Source: Sphingobacteriaceae bacterium
GTDB taxonomy: Bacteria > Bacteroidota > Bacteroidia > Sphingobacteriales > Sphingobacteriaceae
Reading direction: 5' to 3'
NCBI GenBank assembly: GCA_017745075.1
Contig: JAGIAD010000029.1
Location: forward strand, 186,001-250,000
Length of the DNA: 64,000 nucleotides
The notes beneath the pieces are model-generated. The model worked only from the letters and a program-made list of their open reading frames with translations. It searched no databases and was not told the origin of the DNA. The first letter of the stretch is position 1. Each line of letters begins with the position of its first letter. Below, in pieces: positions 34,435 through 42,536 of the stretch. The position numbers and the translations under genes are program-made.

Positions 34435-36045
34435 ATGAAAAAAAACACCCGTAACAATATACTGATCGCTGTAAGCTATTCTGTAATCTTAATAGCCGGG
34501 ATGTTTTTGGGCATAAAATTCATTAAGGATCAGGGATTTGGCGTTAAAAAAAGTCCTCAGCTGGCCAGCAGCAATAGCGACGAAAAATTAAACGAAATCT
34601 TACACATCATTAACGGCAATTACGTTGATGACATCAATACCGATTCGCTTCAAAACTTACCTATCGACAGTGTTTTACACCAGCTTGATCCGCATAGCGT
34701 TTATTTGCCGCCAACTGATGCACAAGACATGTCTGATAACTTGGAAGGAAACTTTGAGGGTGTGGGCATTGAATACTACATGCTTAACGATACCATGATG
34801 GTGACCAGCGTGGTAAAAGACGGACCCGCTTACCAGGCAGGTATAAAACTTGGAGACAAAATTTTAAGTATTGATACGACAACAGTAAGTGGCAGGAACT
34901 TACCAAAAGATCAGTTAACCGGCCGTTTTAAAGGCAAAGCCGGAACCGGAGTGAGCGTAGTACTGTTGCATCCGGGTGCCGCACAGAGTAACCGCATTAT
35001 GGTTACCCGTGGCAAAGTAAACATCAGCAGTATTGATGCTGCCTATATGATCAATAATGAAACGGGTTATGTGCGCATTAGTAAGTTTGGAGCCAATACC
35101 GATAACGATTTTTCTGTAGCAGCCAATAACCTTAAAGCCAAGGGCATGAAAAAGCTCATCCTCGATCTGCGCGATAATGGCGGCGGCTATTTTACCGCGG
35201 CAACAGGATTGGCCGATCAATTTTTACCGGAAAATAAGCTAATTGTTTATACCCAGGGTAAACACGAACCACGTACAGATTATTTTTCGACAGGTGCGGG
35301 CGCCTTCCAAAATGGAAAACTTGCAGTTCTGATCAATGAAAATACGGCATCTGCAAGCGAAATCGTAGCGGGGGCTATCCAGGATCTTGGCAGGGGGATA
35401 ATTGTTGGCCGCCGTTCTTTTGGAAAAGGCCTGGTACAGGAACAATTTGCCTTTGGCGATGGCTCGGCACTTAACCTTACCATTGCCAGGTATTATACCC
35501 CATCGGGCCGGAGTATCCAGAAATCTTATAAAAAAGGTTATGATGCCTATAAACATGAACTGGATGAACGTATGATGGATGGCGAGCTAACCGGCGACCG
35601 TACCTCGTTTCAGGATTCTATAGAAAAAACAGAAGGTGTAAATATCCAGCCCACTAAAAAAATCAGGCCCATGGGCGGCATCCAGCCTGATATCTTTGTT
35701 AAGTTAGATACCACCGGCTACAATAAATTCTACAGCAATCTGGTAAGTAAAAAAGTGCTTTCCGACTATGTTTTTAATGTATTGACAACAAAGTACAGTG
35801 CCAGTTTTGTAGAACAGAACATTAATATCTTCACCATAAACGATAACGATTTTAAAGATTTTATCGGTTTTCTTCAGCGTAAAAATGTGCCGATTGACCG
35901 TTTCCAGCTGTATAATGCCAAAAGCGTAATCTTAAATGATTTAAAAGCACTGCTTTGCAGGTATTACTTAGGCGATGTTGGTTATTACAGGGCAGCGAAC
36001 CAAACCGACAACACTGTAAGACAGGCATTGCTTATCCTGCAATAG
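34435..36045 (+). CDS. S41-family C-terminal processing peptidase
   Basis: Membrane-anchored serine protease of the CtpA/Tsp family, probably periplasmic. The parts are: an N-terminal membrane helix (about residues 8-27, NILIAVSYSVILIAGMFLG), a PDZ domain around 95-175, and the protease core with the Ser-Lys dyad in NENTASASEIVAGAI (about 308) and GRRSFGKGLVQEQ (about 334). A C-terminal extension of about 130 residues follows. I start it at ATG 34435 (536 residues) because the longer frame would begin upstream of the promoter box and adds an unconserved 29 residues. The protease class is certain; the substrate is not. Confidence 0.93.
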   Translation: MKKNTRNNILIAVSYSVILIAGMFLGIKFIKDQGFGVKKSPQLASSNSDEKLNEILHIINGNYVDDINTDSLQNLPIDSVLHQLDPHSVYLPPTDAQDMSDNLEGNFEGVGIEYYMLNDTMMVTSVVKDGPAYQAGIKLGDKILSIDTTTVSGRNLPKDQLTGRFKGKAGTGVSVVLLHPGAAQSNRIMVTRGKVNISSIDAAYMINNETGYVRISKFGANTDNDFSVAANNLKAKGMKKLILDLRDNGGGYFTAATGLADQFLPENKLIVYTQGKHEPRTDYFSTGAGAFQNGKLAVLINENTASASEIVAGAIQDLGRGIIVGRRSFGKGLVQEQFAFGDGSALNLTIARYYTPSGRSIQKSYKKGYDAYKHELDERMMDGELTGDRTSFQDSIEKTEGVNIQPTKKIRPMGGIQPDIFVKLDTTGYNKFYSNLVSKKVLSDYVFNVLTTKYSASFVEQNINIFTINDNDFKDFIGFLQRKNVPIDRFQLYNAKSVILNDLKALLCRYYLGDVGYYRAANQTDNTVRQALLILQ

Positions 36046-36171
36046 CCATATTTTATATTTCTCAGCGCTTAAAGAATCCAGCTTTATCGAATTTATATTT
36101 TAATTTAAACCATAAAATAAAAATAATATTCCGATTTAAAAACAAATAAAGAAACTATATTCCGATTCATT

Positions 36172-36179
36172 AACTTTGC
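36172..36179 (+). promoter_or_regulatory. -7 promoter box of the decarboxylase gene
   Basis: TAACTTTG matches TAnnTTTG and ends 20 bases before the ATG at 36200. No good TTTG is seen at the -33 position. Confidence 0.5.
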
Positions 36180-36199
36180 CTATGTAATTTTATCGGGCA

Positions 36200-37327
36200 A
36201 TGAACAGGTTAAAGACAGAAGATCAAGAGATTTTAAACAATTTATTAGAAAAAGTGAAGGAGCAGACCGAGTTGTTTCTTGGTTATCCCGTTTCGAAAGA
36301 CTTCGATTACCAATCCTTAGCTGATTTCTTAAAATACCCGATGAACAACCTGGGCGATCCTTTTGTGACTTCTACTTATGGTGTCGGATCGCGCGAACTG
36401 GAAAAAGAAGTAGTGCAGTTTTTTGCCGAACTTTTTCGCGCACCCGCAGATAATTGGTGGGGCTATGTAACCAACGGTGGTTCAGAAGGTAATCTTTATG
36501 GTCTTTACCTGGCGCGCGAACTGCACCCAAAAGCAATGGTTTATTATTCGGAGGCTACCCATTACAGCGTGCAAAAAAACCTGCATCTGCTCAATATGGG
36601 CAACATTGTAATCCGTGCACAGGAAAATGGTGAAATCGACTACGAAGATTTAGAACATACCATCAGGATGAACCGCCATATGCCCGTAATTATTATGGCC
36701 AATATCGGCACCACCATGACCGAAGCACGTGACGATGTAGCCAGGATTAAAACCATTTTAAAAAAACTGGCGATTCAACATTATTATATCCATGCCGATG
36801 CGGCACTTTCCGGCACTTACAGTGCATTAATTGAACCAAGACCAGCATTTGATTTTGAAGATGGCGCAGACAGTATCGCCATCAGCGGACACAAGTTTTT
36901 CGGCTCGCCAATGCCTTGCGGAGTGGTGGTTGCCAAAAAATCGAACCGCGACAGGATTGCCCGTTCGGTAGCTTACATAGGCAGTGTCGATACCACTATT
37001 ACGGGATCGAGAAATGGTCATAGCCCATTATTTTTATGGCACACCATTAAACGCCTGGGCATAGCAGGTTTAAAAAGAAGAGCCATGCACAGTTTGGCAA
37101 CGGCGGCTTATACCGAAATGAAACTTAAGGAGATAGGTATTGCTGCCTGGCGAAACCGGGACGCCATTACTGTAAATTTCCCAACCCCATCTGCAACGAT
37201 CTGTAAAAAATGGCAGCTGGCCGCAGAACAGGGACATTCGCATATTATCTGCATGCCAAACGTAATGCAATCGCATATCGATCTTTTGATTGCTGATCTT
37301 GAAACTGAAATGGTGCTGCGGGATTGA
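36200..37327 (+). CDS. hdc: PLP-dependent histidine decarboxylase-like enzyme
   Basis: A 375-residue fold-type I enzyme that matches bacterial PLP-type histidine decarboxylases in size and landmarks: the PLP lysine K232 in SGHKFFGSPMPCG (the same position as in the Morganella enzyme), the stacking histidine H121 in YYSEATHYSVQKN, and the cofactor aspartate D200 in IHADAALSG. The reaction would be histidine to histamine, consuming a proton. No antiporter gene is adjacent, as would be expected in an acid-resistance unit. Serine or another amino acid as substrate cannot be excluded. Confidence 0.82.
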   Translation: MNRLKTEDQEILNNLLEKVKEQTELFLGYPVSKDFDYQSLADFLKYPMNNLGDPFVTSTYGVGSRELEKEVVQFFAELFRAPADNWWGYVTNGGSEGNLYGLYLARELHPKAMVYYSEATHYSVQKNLHLLNMGNIVIRAQENGEIDYEDLEHTIRMNRHMPVIIMANIGTTMTEARDDVARIKTILKKLAIQHYYIHADAALSGTYSALIEPRPAFDFEDGADSIAISGHKFFGSPMPCGVVVAKKSNRDRIARSVAYIGSVDTTITGSRNGHSPLFLWHTIKRLGIAGLKRRAMHSLATAAYTEMKLKEIGIAAWRNRDAITVNFPTPSATICKKWQLAAEQGHSHIICMPNVMQSHIDLLIADLETEMVLRD

Positions 37328-37404
37328 CACCCTGCAAACATTTCAATAACCACAACTGTTTAATCGGGCACTAAATTAGTTTTTACACATTTAAACAGAT
37401 CTGA

Positions 37405-38001
37405 ATGAAAATAATAATTGTAGGTGCAACCGGCACACTGGGCAAAAGGGTGGCTGAAGCTTTTGCACCAAAACACGAGATCATCCGCGTAGGAAATACA
37501 AAAGGCGACGTTCAGGTAGATATTACCAATGAGGCGTCGATTAAAAACATGTTCGAGCAGATTGGTGCTTTCGATGCCCTGATCAGTACCAGCGGAAAAG
37601 GCCCCTTTGTACCCGTAAGTAAGATGACAGGCGAAGTACTTAAGGGTGGCCTGCTGGATAAACTATTGGGCCAGGTTAATCTCGTGCTTATCGGTCAGCA
37701 TTACATTAATAAAGGCGGCTCATTTACACTAACTTCTGGTATACTGGCCGATCATCCTGTTGCTGCAGGCGCGGCACTGAGCGCCATAAACGGCGGTTTA
37801 AATGCATTTGTTCTGGCTGCTGCTCCCGAACTTGAAAATGGGGTACGCATAAACGTCATCAGTCCTAACGTAGTCGAAGATTCACCGGCTTATTTTGATT
37901 CCTTTCCGGGAGAAATTCCCGTTACCATGGAAAAAGTGGTTAAAGCTTACGAGAAAAGTGTACTGGGCATTTTAACAGGTCAGGTAATAAAGGTTTATTA
38001 A
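37405..38001 (+). CDS. Short-chain dehydrogenase/reductase
   Basis: A 198-residue NAD(P)-binding protein. It opens with the Rossmann glycine motif IIVGATGTLGKRVAEAF and has a conserved NVISPNVVED stretch near residue 151, but it is shorter than classical SDRs (about 250), and the catalytic YxxxK motif is replaced (around AAGAALSAINGGLNAF there is no tyrosine). It resembles small SDRs such as the E. coli YbbO/DltE-type annotations. The substrate is unknown and no operon partner is clear. Confidence 0.8.
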   Translation: MKIIIVGATGTLGKRVAEAFAPKHEIIRVGNTKGDVQVDITNEASIKNMFEQIGAFDALISTSGKGPFVPVSKMTGEVLKGGLLDKLLGQVNLVLIGQHYINKGGSFTLTSGILADHPVAAGAALSAINGGLNAFVLAAAPELENGVRINVISPNVVEDSPAYFDSFPGEIPVTMEKVVKAYEKSVLGILTGQVIKVY

Positions 38002-38115
38002 TTAAGGCGGACATTTTGAAAATCTGAAGAACCTGTTTTTTAATAAAAGCTTATTACAAAATTTTATTTATTCAAAACCCAAAGCTTTATATTGGCCCAA
38101 CCAACAAACCGGAGC

Positions 38116-38622
38116 ATGATAGAAACAGAACGCCTCATTTTAAGACCATTAACGCACGATCAGCTTTTAAAATACATTAAAGATGACCATTCTTTAGAAC
38201 AGGAGTTTGGCCTTTTGCCAACCAAGAAAAATATTTCTCCTTCACTTCGGGATGCTTTGGAACAAACGATTTTACCTAATGTTTTTGATAAGGACAAAGA
38301 TTATCTCTACCATACTTTATGGACAATCATATCCAAACCCGATCATAGAATGGTAGGCGATATCTGTTTTGTTGGTGAGCCCGATCCAAACGGAGAAATC
38401 GAAATAGGTTACGGCACTTATGAGGAATTTAGGGGTAAAGGTTTTATGACTGAAGCTGTTGGAAGATTAATAGCATGGGCCAGGGAACAGTCTAAGGTAA
38501 AGTCGGTTTTTGCCGCCACAACAAAAGATAATGTAGCCTCTTATACTGTTTTAGAAAAAAACAACTTTATCCATATTGGAGAGGTTGACGATATGTTAAG
38601 CTGGAAAATTGAATTGAAGTAA
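38116..38622 (+). CDS. GNAT-family N-acetyltransferase (RimJ/RimL type)
   Basis: A 168-residue acetyl-CoA-dependent transferase of the RimJ/RimL subgroup: it begins with ETERLILRPLTHDQL, contains the motif A region EIGYGTYEEFRGKGFMTEAV near residue 95 with the R/Q-x-x-G-x-G/A pattern, and ends with the ASYTVLEKNNFIHIGE motif. A TTG at 38092 would add eight residues. I choose ATG 38116 because the conserved opening starts there. The acceptor is unknown. Confidence 0.85.
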   Translation: MIETERLILRPLTHDQLLKYIKDDHSLEQEFGLLPTKKNISPSLRDALEQTILPNVFDKDKDYLYHTLWTIISKPDHRMVGDICFVGEPDPNGEIEIGYGTYEEFRGKGFMTEAVGRLIAWAREQSKVKSVFAATTKDNVASYTVLEKNNFIHIGEVDDMLSWKIELK

Positions 38623-38691
38623 TTTAAATCAATTGCATCCGTTTGCATTGAAAGCATTTCTCTCTCTTAAAATCGATTATTAAAATTTACT

Positions 38692-39405
38692 ATGCGTTAC
38701 CTTCTTTCCTTTTTATTTTGTTTATCTGCATTTGCCTCTTTTGGACAAAATCCAAAATTAAAGATCAAACATTTAACCGGCGACCTTTATTCTTATACCA
38801 CATACAATACTTATAAGGGAACCTTAACAGATGCAAATGCCGTGTATCTGGTTACCCATAAGGGTGTTGTTGTAATCGATGCCCCCTGGGATAGCACACA
38901 ATTCCAGCCATTTTTAGATAGTATACAGGCCAAACACCATCAAAAAGTGGTGCTGGCCATTGCCACACATTCGCACGGCGACCGTGCAGGCGGTTTAGCT
39001 TTTTTTAAAAGCAAGGGTATAAAAACGTATACCAGTAAATTAACTGATGAGATATTGAAAACCAACAAGGAACCACGCGCCGCTTATACTTTTAACAACG
39101 ATACAACTTTTACAGTAGGACAGTATAAAATAAACACCTATTATGCCGGCAAGGGGCATACAAAGGACAATTTGGTGGTGTGGTTTCCAAAGGACAAAGT
39201 TTTATTTGGCGGCTGCCTGATTAAAAGTACTGAAGCTGATGATCTGGGTTATATTGGAGAGGCCGATTTAGCCGCATGGCCAAAAAGTATCGAAAAATTA
39301 AAGCAGAAATACCCGGACACCAAATTTGTTGTTACAGGACACGATACATGGCGTAATCGTGAATCTTTAGATCATACACTAAAACTGTTGAGGGAGAAAA
39401 AATAA
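38692..39405 (+). CDS. Subclass B1 metallo-beta-lactamase
   Basis: A secreted zinc hydrolase of 237 residues, with a signal peptide to about residue 18 (SFG-QN). All B1 ligands are present: H93, H95 and D97 in ATHSHGDRAGG, H156 in AGKGHTKDN, C175 in LFGGCLIKS, and H217 in TGHDTW, with the substrate-contacting lysine three residues after the cysteine. This ligand set and the spacing distinguish subclass B1 from B3 enzymes and from glyoxalase-like hydrolases. The overall similarity is to chromosomal carbapenemases of Bacteroidota. The gene stands alone. Activity and spectrum are inferred. Confidence 0.9.
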   Translation: MRYLLSFLFCLSAFASFGQNPKLKIKHLTGDLYSYTTYNTYKGTLTDANAVYLVTHKGVVVIDAPWDSTQFQPFLDSIQAKHHQKVVLAIATHSHGDRAGGLAFFKSKGIKTYTSKLTDEILKTNKEPRAAYTFNNDTTFTVGQYKINTYYAGKGHTKDNLVVWFPKDKVLFGGCLIKSTEADDLGYIGEADLAAWPKSIEKLKQKYPDTKFVVTGHDTWRNRESLDHTLKLLREKK

Positions 39406-39425
39406 GAAGAAACAGCCATTTATCG

Positions 39426-39532
39426 CCCTCGTTTGCAACTAGGATGCGTGAAAATGTCGATTTTATCGACTTTCGTTTACTACTTCCCACATTACAAATG
39501 TGTATCTCAATCATCCTCGTTACAAACGAGGA
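39426..39532. repeat. Cluster of REP-like hairpins downstream of the metallo-beta-lactamase gene
   Basis: Four consecutive short palindromes with different arms: CCTCGTTTGCAACTAGG (degenerate), GTCGATTTTATCGAC, CACATTACAAATGTG and CCTCGTTACAAACGAGG. Three have a TTNNAA-like centre. They may also serve as terminators for the converging genes on both sides. Confidence 0.7.
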
Positions 39533-39628
39533 CGATAGTAAAAAGCAAACTTATCTGGCCTTAGCGTCAAGCTAAGAACTGATGATTTTATCACAGCACT
39601 AATTTCGTTAACAGCTGCCGTTGATATG

Positions 39629-40138
39629 CTACAGCTCAATCTCAAACAAACTCAAACTGATACCTTCATAGTGTTTCGGTAGCCCGTCGGTTTTATCCAT
39701 GGTTACTATTCCAACATAATCAAAGCCACAGCCCGTATAATATTCGAGTAGTTTTTTATTATCCGCCCAGGTATCCATTCTGATAAATTTAATGCCTTTA
39801 TTGATGGCGTAATCTTTCGCCCATTTGATAATTTCCTTAACAAAAGCATAACCCCGCAATTCGGGATGGGTTACAATCCTGTGAATATAAATCGCGTCGT
39901 GATCACGCGCTCCCCAGATTAACGGATCGTTAAACGTAACGGCAAATACACAGGCAACTTCCCCATCAACAAGAATTTTATATTGGCGGTTTTCATCGAT
40001 TTCGGTCTGCACCATTTCTCGCCCAAAGCCTTGCCAGTGTTTGTTAAATACTTTCTTTTGATAGGCAATAGCCATATCATAAAACGCGAAAATGATATCG
40101 ATATCAGCTGCCCGGCTATTTAGAACTTGTAACTGCAT
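39629..40138 (-). CDS. GNAT-family N-acetyltransferase
   Basis: A 169-residue transferase with the acetyl-CoA motif IYIHRIVTHPELRGYAFVKEII near residue 87 and a C-terminal NKKLLEYYTGCGFDYVGIV motif. The middle of motif A (RGYAF) departs from the usual RGxGxG/A, which could affect cofactor affinity. Box TACCTTTG (40150-40143, minus strand) lies only four bases before ATG 40138, so the mRNA would be almost leaderless. The substrate is unknown. Confidence 0.8.
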   Translation of the reverse strand: MQLQVLNSRAADIDIIFAFYDMAIAYQKKVFNKHWQGFGREMVQTEIDENRQYKILVDGEVACVFAVTFNDPLIWGARDHDAIYIHRIVTHPELRGYAFVKEIIKWAKDYAINKGIKFIRMDTWADNKKLLEYYTGCGFDYVGIVTMDKTDGLPKHYEGISLSLFEIEL

Positions 40139-40142
40139 GAAA

Positions 40143-40150
40143 CAAAGGTA
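40143..40150 (-). promoter_or_regulatory. -7 promoter box abutting an acetyltransferase start
   Basis: Minus-strand TACCTTTG matches TAnnTTTG four bases before the start codon, implying transcription starts at or inside the first codon. Confidence 0.45.
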
Positions 40151-40251
40151 AGGGTAAATTTTGATCTCCTCGTTGGTCGTGGGGGATTTGCAATTCCGTG
40201 TTTGGCGTTTAGTCCAATATCATTAAGTTAACCATCCGGCACAGGCAAAAA

Positions 40252-40316
40252 TGATTTTGACCACAGATGAGAAGGATGCACACAGATATGAAATCCGTGT
40301 TTATCTGTGGTTAAAC
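40252..40316. repeat. Long imperfect inverted repeat with ACCACAGAT / ATCTGTGGT ends
   Basis: The ends TTTGACCACAGATGA and TTTATCTGTGGTTAAA are complementary, and inner CACACAGAT and ATCCGTGTT words add further pairing. It lies in the 418-base gap between the acetyltransferase gene and der, which also holds GATTACAAATC-type and TTCAGAATGACA-type repeat fragments. Confidence 0.6.
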
Positions 40317-40430
40317 TCTTAGCTTAATAAAGTTGGGCGTTAGCCTTTAGTGGTTTGGTTTGCAAATTCACATAACAGCCCGACAAGATTACAAATCCCG
40401 ACGAACAAAGGCATATTGCCAGTAACTAAA

Positions 40431-40456
40431 AGATTCTTCACTGCGTTCAGAATGAC
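40431..40456. repeat. Fragment of REP-like element
   Basis: AGATTCTTCACTGCGTTCAGAATGAC-type sequence (here split at the arm) corresponds to one half of the element at 1746-1807. It lies just beyond the der terminator. Confidence 0.4.
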
Positions 40457-40464
40457 AAAAAAAC

Positions 40465-40502
40465 AAAAACAGGGTGCTCCTTTATGAAACAACCCTGTTT
40501 TT
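40465..40502 (-). terminator. Terminator of der
   Basis: 11-bp stem AAAAACAGGGT/ACCCTGTTTTT with a 16-base loop, 55 bases beyond the der stop, followed in the minus direction by TTTTGTTTTTTTG. Confidence 0.75.
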
Positions 40503-40556
40503 AATTGTTGGGTATCCCTACCTTAAGCCTTCTTCCTTTAGCCCCTCAACCCTAAC

Positions 40557-41858
40557 CTATTTTTGTCTGAAATAAATCTGGATCGGAGCACCGGAAAAAT
40601 CGAAGTTTTCTCTTAATTTATTCTCCAGAAAACGTTTATATGGATCTTTAATGTACTGAGGCAGGTTACAGAAAAAGGCAAACATTGGCGAAGTTCCGTT
40701 AATCTGCGTGATATATTTAATCTTAATGTGCTTTCCTTTTAATGCCGGTGGCGGGAATTTCTCGATCAGTGGCAACATTACATCATTTAATTTAGATGTA
40801 GGAATTTTCTTACTGCGGTTTTTGTAAACATCTAGAGCTGCTTCAATTGCTTTAAAGATACGCTGTTTATTTAGCACGGAAGTAAAAATGATCGGAACAT
40901 CGGTAAACGGACGGATACGCTCATGAATCTGGTCTTCAAAAGCTTTCATCGTTTTTGTGTTTTTTTCGATCAGATCCCATTTGTTTACCAGGATTACAAT
41001 ACCTTTTTTGTTTTTCTCGGCCAGGTGGAAAATATTGATATCCTGACTTTCAATCCCTTCAACAGCATCGATCATTAATACCACAACATCGGCTTCTTCT
41101 AAAGCTTTAATGGTACGCATTACCGAATAAAACTCCAGGTTTTCTTTAACCTTGGTTTTTTTACGTAATCCGGCAGTATCAATCAGCGTAAATTCGTGAC
41201 CGAATTGATTATAGTGAATTTTAATTGAATCGCGGGTTGTACCTGCATTTGCGGTAACAATGTTACGCTCTTTACCGATCAATGCATTAACCAGGGAAGA
41301 TTTACCTACATTCGGACGTCCTGCAATGGTAATTTTAGGTAATTGGTTTTCTTCTTCCTGAATATCTTCGAAATTCTTAACAATCTCATCCAATAATTCG
41401 CCCGTTCCGGAGCCTGTCATTGACGATAAAGGGTAAACCTCACCTAATCCGAAACCGTAAAAGGTATGTATTTCGTTATACAAAGCGGTATTATCTACCT
41501 TATTTGCACAAACAAAAACAGGTTTATTACTTCTGCGCAATACCTGGGCAATATCGTCATCTAAATCGGTAATGCCTGTAGTTACATCTACCATGAAGAT
41601 CAATACTGTAGCCTCTTCAATGGCAATCATCACCTGCTCGCGAATGGCAGCTTCGTAAACATCTTCTGAGTTAGCTACATAACCACCGGTATCGATTACG
41701 GTAAATTGTTTATCTATCCACTCGCCCACACCATAGTGCCTGTCGCGGGTTACACCGCTCATATCATCTACAATGGCCTTACGGCTTTCTGTTAATCTAT
41801 TAAAAAGGGTACTTTTACCTACGTTTGGCCTGCCTACGATAGCTATAATATTACTCAT
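40557..41858 (-). CDS. der: Ribosome biogenesis GTPase Der (EngA)
   Basis: Essential GTPase with two tandem GTP-binding domains, needed for 50S subunit assembly. Both P-loops are visible ([14 protein letters not shown] near residue 8 and [14 protein letters not shown] near 182), as are both DxxG elements (DTGGY and DTAGL) and NKxD motifs (ANKVDN and VNKWDL). The C-terminal KH-like domain follows (about 345-433). The length of 433 is normal. A -7 box lies about 120 bases upstream, beyond a fold-back repeat. Confidence 0.97.
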   Translation of the reverse strand: MSNIIAIVGRPNVGKSTLFNRLTESRKAIVDDMSGVTRDRHYGVGEWIDKQFTVIDTGGYVANSEDVYEAAIREQVMIAIEEATVLIFMVDVTTGITDLDDDIAQVLRRSNKPVFVCANKVDNTALYNEIHTFYGFGLGEVYPLSSMTGSGTGELLDEIVKNFEDIQEEENQLPKITIAGRPNVGKSSLVNALIGKERNIVTANAGTTRDSIKIHYNQFGHEFTLIDTAGLRKKTKVKENLEFYSVMRTIKALEEADVVVLMIDAVEGIESQDINIFHLAEKNKKGIVILVNKWDLIEKNTKTMKAFEDQIHERIRPFTDVPIIFTSVLNKQRIFKAIEAALDVYKNRSKKIPTSKLNDVMLPLIEKFPPPALKGKHIKIKYITQINGTSPMFAFFCNLPQYIKDPYKRFLENKLRENFDFSGAPIQIYFRQK

Positions 41859-41865
41859 GGGTGTT

Positions 41866-41963
41866 CTTTTGATAGTTAATGGCTAAATAGTTAATGATCG
41901 TGGTGTTCAGGCAAGCTGCTCAAACTATTTGGCTATCAGCCATTGACTATCAACTACTAACCG
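41866..41963. repeat. Fold-back repeat upstream of der
   Basis: ATAGTTAATGGCTAAATAGTTAATG (in two blocks, about 41870-41895) faces CAAACTATTTGGCTATCAGCC and ATTGACTATCAAC (about 41922-41955), forming an imperfect inverted repeat inside the der leader. Confidence 0.55.
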
Positions 41964-41978
41964 ATTTATTTCGGGCTG

Positions 41979-41986
41979 CAAAGGTA
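41979..41986 (-). promoter_or_regulatory. -7 promoter box of der
   Basis: Minus-strand TACCTTTG matches TAnnTTTG. Transcription from here would place the fold-back repeat in the der leader. No -33 box is evident. Confidence 0.45.
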
Positions 41987-42014
41987 CGGTTATTTTTCGT
42001 AACCTCTATTAATA

Positions 42015-42521
42015 TTAATTTTTATACTTTTCTAAAAGTCCTTTTATTACTTCTTCGGTTAATTGGTTTCCCTGCAATAACGGGAAGCCCTCCCACCTTA
42101 CAATTCCTTTCGGGTCGATAAGGATAGCATGCGGAATACCCTTAACCTGAAGCGAGTCTTTTATTACTCCTTTAGTATCTATGGCTTCAAAATAGTTGAT
42201 TTTTGGATTATCAAAAGCTTCTACTTTTTCTGCTGTCTCATTAGAAAGCCCGATGATGGCCAGTTTATCGGCATATTTTTTCTGAAGATCGTTCAAGGTC
42301 GGAATATAAGCCCTGCAGGGTCCGCACCAGGTTGCCCAAAAATCAATCAGTACAAATTTCCCTTTGGTATCGGGCTGTTTTGAAATCCATTTCTCCACCA
42401 CCAGGTTTGGTGCTTTTTCATTCAGGATGGATTTGGCCCACAACTTTTTACCATTGTTTGATTCCTGGGCGGTAACAACCGTAGCCAGGAACAGCAATAA
42501 GACCGTTATCGTTTTCTTCAT
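42015..42521 (-). CDS. TlpA-family thioredoxin-like protein
   Basis: A 168-residue exported thiol-disulfide protein. The signal peptide covers residues 1-18 (VVTAQ), then a TlpA/ResA-like thioredoxin fold with the active site WATWCGPC (C66 and C69) and the cis-proline region KGIPHAILIDPKG near 132. Such proteins reduce periplasmic disulfides, for example during cytochrome c maturation, but no ccm or res gene is nearby. It lies between era (15 bases upstream) and der in the same direction. Confidence 0.9.
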   Translation of the reverse strand: MKKTITVLLLFLATVVTAQESNNGKKLWAKSILNEKAPNLVVEKWISKQPDTKGKFVLIDFWATWCGPCRAYIPTLNDLQKKYADKLAIIGLSNETAEKVEAFDNPKINYFEAIDTKGVIKDSLQVKGIPHAILIDPKGIVRWEGFPLLQGNQLTEEVIKGLLEKYKN

Positions 42522-42536
42522 CCTTAAAAATCGAAA

